64,000 bases of DNA, taken from positions 16,476-80,475 of the forward strand of contig JADFRG010000011.1 in assembly GCA_022561385.1 (NCBI GenBank), in the 5' to 3' direction. The first letter of the stretch is position 1. Every line of letters starts with the position of its first letter. Positions 33,907 to 41,374 of the stretch are shown here, in pieces. The position numbers and the translations under genes were made by a program. Source of the stretch: Chloroflexota bacterium (lineage in GTDB: Bacteria; Chloroflexota; Anaerolineae; Anaerolineales; E44-bin32). The notes below the pieces were generated by a model. The model saw nothing but the letters and a program-made list of their open reading frames with translations, was not told the origin of the DNA and searched no databases.

Positions 33907-34764
33907 CTAGCGGGAATGCTCCAGCATCCACTCGTAGAGGGCTGGATCTCGATACGCGCGCTCGTAGGCACCGAGGTGGCCCTCGTTCTCATAAAGCGTC
34001 CACTTGACGTTCCCTGAACATTCGCTTCGAAGCTGCAAAACACTTAAATTCGAATCCTGCGGGTCTGAAATCTGGTCCTGCGCTCCATGGATCGCCCAAA
34101 TCGGCAGGTTTGCCAAACGGCAGGAGTTCTCCGGTTCAGGCGTGAATGGCGCTCGATACCCGCTCCCGGAAATAGAAACCATGGCCGCGAAACGTTCAGG
34201 GTAGGCGGTGGCCAACCACCACGATCCATAACCGCCCATGCTCAGGCCGGTCAAATAGACGCGGTCCGGGTCCACTCTGTACCTCTCAGAGACCTCGTCG
34301 AGCAGGGCCGCTAACGCGGGAACCATTCCGGGCGACCACCACGTCGCCCCCGGAAATGCCTGCGGAGAAATCACTACAAATGGGAAATCTTCGGGTTGCT
34401 CTCCGGCCAGAAGCACCCCCGGGAGGCCGGAGCTCAAGACGAAGGTCGAATCGTAGTCTTCGTCTCCTGATCCGTGCAGGAAGGTGATCAGGGGCCATTC
34501 TCGATCTGGATCGTCGTCGTATCCCTGGGGCAGGTAAACCAGATAACGCAGATCATCGTGGACGGTGGGCGTTCCCTCCAATGAATCCGGTATTTGGAAG
34601 CTCGCCTGGAGCTGCACTCCGGTGGGCAGCTGTGGATCGAGCTGGACCACCCCTTCCTGCAAGGCCGGGGAACCGGAAGCCGGATCCTCTGTGGATCGGC
34701 GGGTCTGGCACGCGGCCAGCAGCGTCGCAATCGCGAGCGTCAGAACCAGTTTTTGTAGATTCAT
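33907..34764 (-). CDS. alpha/beta-hydrolase esterase lipoprotein
   Basis: A 285-residue exported hydrolase. Lipoprotein signal with a classical lipobox LLAAC (Cys19). The hydrolase has an HGSG oxyanion loop (ITFLHGSGDED), nucleophile Ser in GLSMGGYGSW, Asp in HGAQDQIS and His in ENEGHLG. It resembles PHB-depolymerase/phospholipase-like esterases that act on the cell surface. The upstream in-frame extension to 34995 lacks a signal and is ignored. It is divergent from the membrane protein at 34801, with only 36 bp between starts. Confidence 0.82.
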   Translation of the reverse strand: MNLQKLVLTLAIATLLAACQTRRSTEDPASGSPALQEGVVQLDPQLPTGVQLQASFQIPDSLEGTPTVHDDLRYLVYLPQGYDDDPDREWPLITFLHGSGDEDYDSTFVLSSGLPGVLLAGEQPEDFPFVVISPQAFPGATWWSPGMVPALAALLDEVSERYRVDPDRVYLTGLSMGGYGSWWLATAYPERFAAMVSISGSGYRAPFTPEPENSCRLANLPIWAIHGAQDQISDPQDSNLSVLQLRSECSGNVKWTLYENEGHLGAYERAYRDPALYEWMLEHSR

Positions 34765-34800
34765 ACGTCTGTAAACCTGGCCGCTGGCCAGTCTCGGTTC

Positions 34801-37164
34801 ATGGTTAGAATCAGCATCAGTTCCATGCGATCTACGTTTGGGTTGATCTTGATCTCTGCCAGCGCCCTGGCCTTCGAGGTCACTCTGACGCGCCTCTTTG
34901 CCGTTCAGCAATTCCATAACTTCGCCTTCCTGGTCATCGGCCTGGCGGTCATGGGCTTCGCAGCCGGCGGCGTCATTCTTTCTTACAGGCCTCACGGTAC
35001 CTCGCTGATCGCCCTCTGCCTAGCGTACTCCGTCACCATTTTTCTCGCCTACTCCATAATCAACTTTATTACCTTCGATTCCTACAGCATCGCCTGGGAT
35101 CGAAGGCAGATCTGGATCCTGTTCCTGTACTTTCTGTCGGCCGCGGCTCCCTTTCTATTTGCGGGGTGGGTTATCGGCGCCAGCCTCACCGCGGCCGGGC
35201 CCCAGGCCTATCGACCCTATGCGGCCAATCTTGCGGGTTCGGCCCTGGGTGTGCCCTTGGCGTTGGTGGCCATACCCTTGGTGAGCGTCGAGGGGACCGT
35301 ACTGCTTTCGCTTGCGCTTGGGGTGTTGGCGGCGGCCGCTTTTTCGACGAGCAGCCGGATCCAATGGATTCTCCTGGGAGGCGGCCTGATGTTGGGGGTA
35401 CTGACTGTTGCCGTCCCCTCGCAGTTTGCCCTCCGCCTCTCACCCTACAAGCCACTTTCCCTGACCGAACTGGCTCCGGAAGCCCGGACAACGATCAGCC
35501 GCTGGGCGCCCGCGGCACGCATCGACGTCGTCGAATCCGGCGGCACCCATGTATTTCCGGGCCTCAGTCTGAATGCAGATCTGGAGCTGCCTCAGCAGGC
35601 GGCGCTTTTCGTGGACGGGGACGGCCCACTCCCCATCACGAATCTATCCCCGGCATCGCCGGAGGCTGCGATCCTGGCCCGCCACATGCCTGCGGCGTTG
35701 GCCTATCAGCTGCGTCCCGGGGCGAATAGCCTGCTGCTTCAGTCGGGGGCGGGGCTGGAGGTCTTGGTGGCCTTGGCAAGTGGCGCAGATCGCGTTTATG
35801 TGGCGCTCGATGAGCCTGCCATCTTCGATGTCCTGGGCGGGCCGTATGCAGAATTCAGCAAGGGCTTGCTCCAGGATGTGCGACTCGAGCTGCTCGAGCG
35901 ACCAAGCCGTGGGGCGCTTCTGGAAGGGGACCAGCGATATGACATCGTGCACTACGCCCTGAGCGATCCCTTTCGACCGGTCACCAACGGCGCCTTCAGC
36001 CTGACGGAGCATTATGCACTGACCGTGGAGTCTCTTTCCGATGCCATGGGTCGTCTCTCGGAGGATGGACTGCTCGTGCTCACTCGCTGGCTGGGGACTC
36101 CGCCCAGCGAGTCGGCGCGCGCCTGGGCCACGTTGCTGGCTGCACTGGATTCGGATGAGGTCCAGGCGCGTGTCCTGGCCTTCCGCGGCATGCGCACCGC
36201 CACCATGATCGCCTCCCCGCGTCCCTTCACCTCGGAGGAACTGCGGGTGGCGCGAGAATTCCTCGAGCTCAACGGTTACGATCCGATATGGCTACCGGAT
36301 CTGAAGCCGGGAGAGCTGAATCAGCGCAATCGGCTGCCGGAGCCCGTTTATCACGAGCTCTATTCGGCGCTGCTTCAGTCCCCGCAGAGCACGATTGATT
36401 CGTACGAGTTCAACCTGCGTCCACCCACCGACGATCGCCCGTACTTCTATCACTTCTTTCGCTGGGCTCAGACGCCCGAGGTGCTGTCCTCGCTGGGACA
36501 GACGTGGCAGCCGTTTGGGGGAAGCGGATATCTAGTGCTGGTGGCATTGCTGGCGATGGTGCTGCTGGTCGCGGCCGCCCTGATGATCTTGCCCAGTTTC
36601 GCCGGTGCCAGCCCTTCCGCTCCAGGGATCGCCTACTTCGCCTGCATCGGCGCCGGGTATTTGCTTATAGAGATCCCCCTCATTCAGCAATTCACGCTCC
36701 TGCTGGATCGCCCGGCTCTGGCGCTGGCTGTGGTCTTGTTTACTTTGCTCCTGACATCCGGAATCGGGAGCTGGTTCTCCATCAGGCTGCCACTGAGATC
36801 GTCGCTTGCGGTCTTAGTGGCGCTGGTGCTCCTGATCGCCCTGGTGCTGCCATCTCTGATGCGGCTTGGCCTACCCTGGCCATTGGGAGCGCGGCTGGTT
36901 TTGGCTGCCCTTGTCCTGGCTCCATTGGGAACTCTCATGGGTATCCCATTCGCCTCCGGGTTGCGGCGCATTGGCCGATCACAGATTCCTTGGGCTTGGT
37001 CGGCCAATGGAGCACTTTCGGGCGTTGGCGGCGTGGTGGCCGCCATGTTGACCCTGGACCTCGGCTTTCGAATAGCTCTGACGATCGGAGCACTCGCTTA
37101 TTTGGGGGCGCTGCTGGCCACCCGCCGACTTGCAGCAGCTAGAGCCGATCCCCCGTCTACTTAG
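34801..37164 (+). CDS. spermidine-synthase-like polytopic membrane protein
   Basis: A 787-residue protein with an N-terminal block of about six TM helices, a central soluble methyltransferase-like domain (about 220-560) and a C-terminal block of about seven TM helices. This is the layout of fused MFS/spermidine synthase proteins. The SAM motif I is degenerate (SLLLQSGAGLEVLVALASG instead of VLxIGxGxG), while the DDRPYFYHFF motif of the family is kept. It is unlikely to make spermidine; function unknown. The ATG at 34825 is an alternative start. Confidence 0.75.
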   Translation: MVRISISSMRSTFGLILISASALAFEVTLTRLFAVQQFHNFAFLVIGLAVMGFAAGGVILSYRPHGTSLIALCLAYSVTIFLAYSIINFITFDSYSIAWDRRQIWILFLYFLSAAAPFLFAGWVIGASLTAAGPQAYRPYAANLAGSALGVPLALVAIPLVSVEGTVLLSLALGVLAAAAFSTSSRIQWILLGGGLMLGVLTVAVPSQFALRLSPYKPLSLTELAPEARTTISRWAPAARIDVVESGGTHVFPGLSLNADLELPQQAALFVDGDGPLPITNLSPASPEAAILARHMPAALAYQLRPGANSLLLQSGAGLEVLVALASGADRVYVALDEPAIFDVLGGPYAEFSKGLLQDVRLELLERPSRGALLEGDQRYDIVHYALSDPFRPVTNGAFSLTEHYALTVESLSDAMGRLSEDGLLVLTRWLGTPPSESARAWATLLAALDSDEVQARVLAFRGMRTATMIASPRPFTSEELRVAREFLELNGYDPIWLPDLKPGELNQRNRLPEPVYHELYSALLQSPQSTIDSYEFNLRPPTDDRPYFYHFFRWAQTPEVLSSLGQTWQPFGGSGYLVLVALLAMVLLVAAALMILPSFAGASPSAPGIAYFACIGAGYLLIEIPLIQQFTLLLDRPALALAVVLFTLLLTSGIGSWFSIRLPLRSSLAVLVALVLLIALVLPSLMRLGLPWPLGARLVLAALVLAPLGTLMGIPFASGLRRIGRSQIPWAWSANGALSGVGGVVAAMLTLDLGFRIALTIGALAYLGALLATRRLAAARADPPST

Positions 37165-37271
37165 AAACGGGTGATGTCTCCTGCCCGACCGAGCCGCCAT
37201 GAAGACCCTCGCACAACGGTCTAATTATGGTCGGTCTGAGGAAGTGGGTGGTGGAGTCGGATGCCGGGGCG

Positions 37272-38045
37272 TTATTCGGGGCCCGGCTCGCGAACCAGGG
37301 GAACGAACCTCACGCCGCCTAAGCTGGCGTTTTCGTAGTCCTCCGCTCCTGTGCGGCGGACGCTCCACAGCTCCTGGAAGCCGCCCACCGGACCGACCGG
37401 TATGACCAGAATTCCCCCCACTTTCAGCTGCCTCAGCAGCGGCCGGGGGACGTGGTCCGGCGCGGCGGTTACGATGATGGCATCGAAAGGCGCGGCCTGC
37501 TCCCACCCGAAGTAGCCGTCCGCATGTTTCAGATTGAGATTGGGATAGCCGGGCTGCTCGAGGATCGTGGCGGCCGAATCAGCGAGCGGCCCAACGATCT
37601 CGATCGAGTACACCTCCATTCCCATCTCCAACAAGACCGCCGCCTGATAACCGGAACCCGTGCCGATCTCCAGCACTCGATCGCCGGGCTTCAGTTCGAG
37701 CGCCTCGGTCATCAACGCCACAATGTAAGGCTGCGAAATGGTTTGTCCGTACCCGATCGGTAGAGGGTGATTACCGTAGGCCTTGTCCCGGTACTCAGCG
37801 GGTACGAAACGATGGCGCGGCACAGAGCGGATGGCCTGAATCACGGCCGGGTCTTCAATGCCATAACCAATGATTCCGGTCTCTACCAGTTCGTCTCGTA
37901 CAGCCGCGAACGGATCGGACGCAAGCGGGGTGTCGGTTAGGCTGGGGACCGGCACTTCGGCGCAGGCCGCGAGCAGCGCGTTGGCCGCAAGCAGCGCCAA
38001 GGCTGGAGGCAGCGCGCCGGTTGCTAGGAGGATGCCGAGTCGCAT
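37272..38045 (-). CDS. pcm: protein-L-isoaspartate O-methyltransferase, lipoprotein-like
   Basis: A 257-residue protein with a signal/lipobox N-terminus (ALLAANALLAAC) followed by a full PCMT domain: IQAIRSVPRHRFVPAEYRDKAY, the SAM motif VLEIGTGSGYQAAVL and FDAIIVTAAPDHVP. It repairs isoaspartyl residues by methylating them. An exported version is less usual, as most Pcm enzymes are cytosolic and SAM is intracellular. The frame continues upstream into a GC-rich repeat with possible starts; I chose the ATG that begins the signal peptide. Confidence 0.85.
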   Translation of the reverse strand: MRLGILLATGALPPALALLAANALLAACAEVPVPSLTDTPLASDPFAAVRDELVETGIIGYGIEDPAVIQAIRSVPRHRFVPAEYRDKAYGNHPLPIGYGQTISQPYIVALMTEALELKPGDRVLEIGTGSGYQAAVLLEMGMEVYSIEIVGPLADSAATILEQPGYPNLNLKHADGYFGWEQAAPFDAIIVTAAPDHVPRPLLRQLKVGGILVIPVGPVGGFQELWSVRRTGAEDYENASLGGVRFVPLVREPGPE

Positions 38046-38059
38046 CGCGGTACGGATTC

Positions 38060-38113
38060 TACCCGCGCGCATCGCGGGTACCGCGCGTATCGCGGGTACC
38101 GCGGGTATCGCGA
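38060..38113. repeat. short tandem repeat upstream of pcm
   Basis: Imperfect units of CGCGGGTACCGCG / CGCGGGTATCGCG, about 15-18 bp each, three to four copies. Read in frame it would encode an Ala-Val/Ile-Pro-Arg repeat, probably not translated. Confidence 0.6.
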
Positions 38114-38200
38114 GAAAGGTGAGCGTAATTCGATTTCTGAGGAGATGCGGGGACGAAGTGGCCCGAGATGGGCTGGAATGTAATCGTAGGCAGGGGAGGG

Positions 38201-38776
38201 TTATGGAATGATGCCAAGCACGCGCAACGGGGCGTAAAGTATGTCCGGCGCGAAGGCGTCCATGAGAAAGAGCGTACCTGCACAAACGATCAACAAAACC
38301 AGGCAACCCGCTCCTGCCCACAGCCACCGCTTTGAACCCGGCTCACCGCTGGGTTCCGCTTCGGCGACCGGGATTGGGGTTGGCTGAGCGACGGCCTCTT
38401 GCATAACTTCAGGGGTCGGGGCCGCACCGCGCGGCACGGCTTCGCCCATCACGGTCTCCGCAGTTTCGGGTGAGGCGCCTTCGAAGCTCAGGGTGACGTT
38501 TTCCCCAAACCCTAACAGGTCCCCCGAAGCCAGGACCCGCGGGGCAACCAGGCGCTCGCCATTTACGAAACTCCCGTTGGTTGAACCGAGATCCTCCAGC
38601 ACATAACTCCCCGGCGTACGAGTGATACGTGCGTGCTGGCGAGACATTTCAGGATCGCCAATAGAGATGTCATTTGTGACGTCTCGACCCAGCAGCGTGA
38701 CCTCTTTTGTCAGTTCAAATACTACGCCGGGGTTGGGACCGGCTTTCACGACGAGGCGGGACGGCTTTTCGACCAT
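38201..38776 (-). CDS. FHA-domain membrane protein
   Basis: A 191-residue protein. An FHA domain (about 5-95) binds phosphothreonine: the motifs LLGRD, MSRQHARI and LGSTNGSFVNG are intact. A Pro/Glu/Ala linker is followed by a C-terminal transmembrane helix (about 155-178) and a short tail. The FHA head should face the cytoplasm and tether a phosphoprotein to the membrane; no Ser/Thr kinase gene is in the window. ATG 38776 is preferred over a TTG 27 nt upstream because a promoter (38787-38815) lies between them. Confidence 0.85.
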   Translation of the reverse strand: MVEKPSRLVVKAGPNPGVVFELTKEVTLLGRDVTNDISIGDPEMSRQHARITRTPGSYVLEDLGSTNGSFVNGERLVAPRVLASGDLLGFGENVTLSFEGASPETAETVMGEAVPRGAAPTPEVMQEAVAQPTPIPVAEAEPSGEPGSKRWLWAGAGCLVLLIVCAGTLFLMDAFAPDILYAPLRVLGIIP

Positions 38777-38786
38777 AGCGACGGCT

Positions 38787-38815
38787 AGTGTACGACCGCT
38801 CAAGAATCAAGTCAA
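38787..38815 (-). promoter_or_regulatory. promoter of FHA gene, leaderless
   Basis: TTGACT (38810-38815), 17-nt spacer, TACACT (38787-38792), then 10 nt to the ATG at 38776. No SD. Confidence 0.65.
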
Positions 38816-38845
38816 ATGCCCCTGCTCGCAGGCCAATGGGAAGCA

Positions 38846-38863
38846 GGGGCGACTGGTCGCCCC
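38846..38863. promoter_or_regulatory. inverted repeat between divergent FHA and NERD-like genes
   Basis: GGGGCGAC / GTCGCCCC separated by 2 nt. It covers the expected -35 position of the rightward promoter, so it is a candidate operator. Confidence 0.4.
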
Positions 38864-38876
38864 CCTGTAACAACCG

Positions 38877-38882
38877 TATAAT
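38877..38882 (+). promoter_or_regulatory. -10 hexamer (TATAAT) of NERD-like gene, leaderless
   Basis: Perfect TATAAT in GTATAAT, 10 nt before the ATG at 38893. No SD. Confidence 0.55.
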
Positions 38883-38892
38883 TTCCCTCGAA

Positions 38893-39711
38893 ATGCAGAT
38901 CAAAGAGCTTTCTGAGTACCGTGATGAAGAGGGCCTCATCACCCTGGAGAACCGCATACGGGGCACGATTAAATTCGGCTTCGGCTGGTATAAGGAGATG
39001 CAGGCTCAGCAGCGTGTCACCCGCAAGCTTCAAGGTGTATTGGACGACGAACATATGCTTCTGCTCAATGTGCCGCTTGTGGGCACAGACGTCCTGGCTC
39101 CCATGATTCTCTTCAGCCCGCAGGGCGTCCGACTGCTTTATCCAAGCACTATCCGAGGAAATCTGCGCGCGCAGGACGATGAGTGGCTGACTTACAGCAG
39201 TCGCACACGCCAGTTCAAACCCAAGACGCCCAATTTACAATTCCGGGCGCTTGCGTTCGCACGCGGCCTGCTCCGGTACTTCGAAAGCCAGGGGCACCCT
39301 TTGCCTGAGCTGCAGGCGGTTCTGCTCTTCACCAATCCTCAAACGCATGTCGATACGGCCAGCCCGCAGGCCCGAATCGTGCTTTCGGACGCATTTGAAC
39401 ACTTCGCGGCCAATATTCTCGAAGGGCAAACTATCCTGGATCAGGACGACGTCCACATGTTGGTGGACTCGTTGTTGAACCCCAAGCTACCCGAACCTGA
39501 GCCGGAACCCGAACCGGATGAAGGCAGCCAGGATTCCTTTGAATCGGAAGCCCTCCGGCCCCGCGAGGAGCGGCGGGACCTCAAGCCCCTGCGACGTTTC
39601 GGCAGCTTCACTCGCCGACAATGGATCTTGATCGGCATATTGGGTTTTTTCCAGTTGATTCTGATGGTCACCATTGCTTTTATCGTGTTGGGAGACGTCA
39701 TCTTCGGCTGA
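38893..39711 (+). CDS. NERD-like membrane-anchored protein
   Basis: A 272-residue protein. Residues about 40-190 resemble a nuclease-related (NERD) fold: GVLDDEHMLLLNVPLVGTDV, MILFSPQGVRLLYPS, then PNLQFRALAFARGLLRYF and LQAVLLFTNPQTHVD. The catalytic-type Lys/Asp/Glu residues of active NERD domains are not evident, so it is probably not a nuclease. A Pro-Glu repeat (EPEPEPEPD) leads to a C-terminal TM helix (about 245-268). Same overall plan (head, acidic linker, C-terminal anchor) as the divergent FHA protein. The assignment is tentative. Confidence 0.6.
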   Translation: MQIKELSEYRDEEGLITLENRIRGTIKFGFGWYKEMQAQQRVTRKLQGVLDDEHMLLLNVPLVGTDVLAPMILFSPQGVRLLYPSTIRGNLRAQDDEWLTYSSRTRQFKPKTPNLQFRALAFARGLLRYFESQGHPLPELQAVLLFTNPQTHVDTASPQARIVLSDAFEHFAANILEGQTILDQDDVHMLVDSLLNPKLPEPEPEPEPDEGSQDSFESEALRPREERRDLKPLRRFGSFTRRQWILIGILGFFQLILMVTIAFIVLGDVIFG

Positions 39712-39713
39712 TC

Positions 39714-40445
39714 TTGCCCTTCCTCTCCCTGATCATCCCCGCGTACAACGAAGAACAGCGCCTTCCACGTACCCTCACACAGATTCAGGCCTTCCTGAAG
39801 GACCAGCCCTACGAATCGGAAGTATTGGTGGTCGAGAATGGGAGCAGCGACCGGACCGCGGCCGTGGCCGAAGAATTCTCCCCCGCGGTGCGTTTGTTGA
39901 GGGAGCCGGTGCGTGGCAAGGGGCGCGCGGTTCGGCGCGGCATGCTGGAGGCCGGCGGGGATTTCCGCTTCATATGCGACGCCGACCTCTCGATGCCTAT
40001 TGAAGAGGTGAATCGCTTCCTCCCCCCCGCGCTTGACGACTACGATATTGCAATCGCCTCCCGTGAAGTTCCGGGCGCCGTTCGGCACAATGAACCCGCC
40101 TATCGCCACTGGATCGGCCGTGTATTCAACCTGCTCGTTCGCACCATGGCGGTTCCGGGATTTCAAGACACGCAGTGCGGGTTCAAATGTTTCACCGCCG
40201 ATGCCGCCGAGGCACTTTTTCCCTTACAGCGCATCGACGGATGGACCTTCGATGTCGAATTGCTGTTCATCGCGCTCAGGTTAGGGTACCGGGTGAAAGA
40301 AGTGCCCATCCACTGGTATTACTTTCCCGGGAGCCGAGTGCGTATGGTCCGTGATTCGTTCCTCATGCTCAGCGATCTTTTCCGGATCCGCAGTGCCTGG
40401 CGGCAGGGGCTCTACCGTCCGGTCCGTGGTTCCACCCCGGATTGA
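39714..40445 (+). CDS. family 2 glycosyltransferase (dolichyl-phosphate glucosyltransferase-like)
   Basis: A 243-residue GT-A glycosyltransferase. SLIIPAYNEEQRLP begins the fold, GSSDRT and the metal-binding DAD (FICDADLSMP) follow, and FQDTQCGFKCF and GYRVKEVPIHWYYFPGSRV are typical of dolichyl-phosphate beta-glucosyltransferase-like enzymes that charge a polyprenyl phosphate. No TM helix is obvious. The TTG at 39714 lies 2 nt after the upstream stop; longer starts overlap that gene. rnhB follows after 3 nt. Confidence 0.88.
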   Translation: MPFLSLIIPAYNEEQRLPRTLTQIQAFLKDQPYESEVLVVENGSSDRTAAVAEEFSPAVRLLREPVRGKGRAVRRGMLEAGGDFRFICDADLSMPIEEVNRFLPPALDDYDIAIASREVPGAVRHNEPAYRHWIGRVFNLLVRTMAVPGFQDTQCGFKCFTADAAEALFPLQRIDGWTFDVELLFIALRLGYRVKEVPIHWYYFPGSRVRMVRDSFLMLSDLFRIRSAWRQGLYRPVRGSTPD

Positions 40446-40448
40446 GCC

Positions 40449-41093
40449 GTGAGGGTGCAGCCCGACCTCGAGCGTGAATTGGCACAGCTTCAACGCGGCC
40501 GCCGTTACGTTGCCGGCATTGATGAAGCCGGGCGCGGGGCTCTGGCTGGGCCGGTCGTAGCGGCTGCGGTGGTGCTACCGCTGAACCGTACCGATCTGGC
40601 GAGTGTGTTGTCGGAAGTGCGCGACTCGAAGCAGCTTTCCCCTGCCGCACGAGATCGCTGCGATCAGCAGGTCCGCGAGTTAGCGGTGGCGGTCGGAATC
40701 GGCGAGGCCTCCGCTGCGGAGGTCGATGAGCGGGGCTTGCTGCCCGCCACCCGAGCCGCCATGCGGCGTGCCGTGGCGGCGCTCGACCCCGCACCCGCTT
40801 GCCTGCTGATCGACCATATCAACCTCCCCGAATTAACACTCCCGCAAGAGGCCATCACCCGCGGAGATCAGAGTGTGCTCTCGATCGCGGCCGCCTCCGT
40901 TGTGGCCAAAGTATGGCGGGATCGCCTGATGGTCGAGCTTGACAAGCATTTTTCCGGCTACGGGTTTGCGCGCCATAAGGGGTATGGCACCTCCCAACAC
41001 AGGCAGGCGCTCGCACAGCTGGGTCCGTGCCCCGAACATCGGCGTTCCTATGCGCCCGTTCGGCGGGCTCAGGTACTTGTTAACGATTCCTGA
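40449..41093 (+). CDS. rnhB: ribonuclease HII
   Basis: RNase HII, 214 aa, removes ribonucleotides and RNA from RNA-DNA hybrids. Catalytic residues Asp25-Glu26 (GIDEAGRGALAGP), Asp122 (LLIDHINL) and Asp140 (GDQSVLSIAAASVVAKVWRD), plus the C-terminal HKGYGTSQHR motif. GTG start, 3 nt after the glycosyltransferase stop. The enzyme is complete. Confidence 0.95.
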   Translation: MRVQPDLERELAQLQRGRRYVAGIDEAGRGALAGPVVAAAVVLPLNRTDLASVLSEVRDSKQLSPAARDRCDQQVRELAVAVGIGEASAAEVDERGLLPATRAAMRRAVAALDPAPACLLIDHINLPELTLPQEAITRGDQSVLSIAAASVVAKVWRDRLMVELDKHFSGYGFARHKGYGTSQHRQALAQLGPCPEHRRSYAPVRRAQVLVNDS

Positions 41094-41343
41094 CGTAAAC
41101 ACTGCGTCATCTTCGCGCCGCAGAGTGCGTCCGACTTAAAGTGCTCTTCAGGCTCCCGACGCTCGTTTCCACGGCAGCCATCGGCCTCTTACGCCCGTCT
41201 TCAAGGCGTCCCTCGTCCCCGCTTGACCAAGCCTTCGCGGCCTGAGGTCCGATGATCCGACGTTAGGACCCCCTCGTCTAATCCCTCCATCGAGTGAGCC
41301 TGGCCTGAATTGGGCGGCGGCGCGGCTCAGACATTCGGTCGGT

Positions 41344-41349
41344 TATACT
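41344..41349 (+). promoter_or_regulatory. -10 hexamer (TATACT) before acnA
   Basis: TATACT, 25 nt before the ATG at 41375, with no clear -35 and no SD. The 280-bp gap upstream holds nothing else recognised. Confidence 0.4.
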
Positions 41350-41374
41350 CGCCCTCGTTGACATTAATCCGTCT

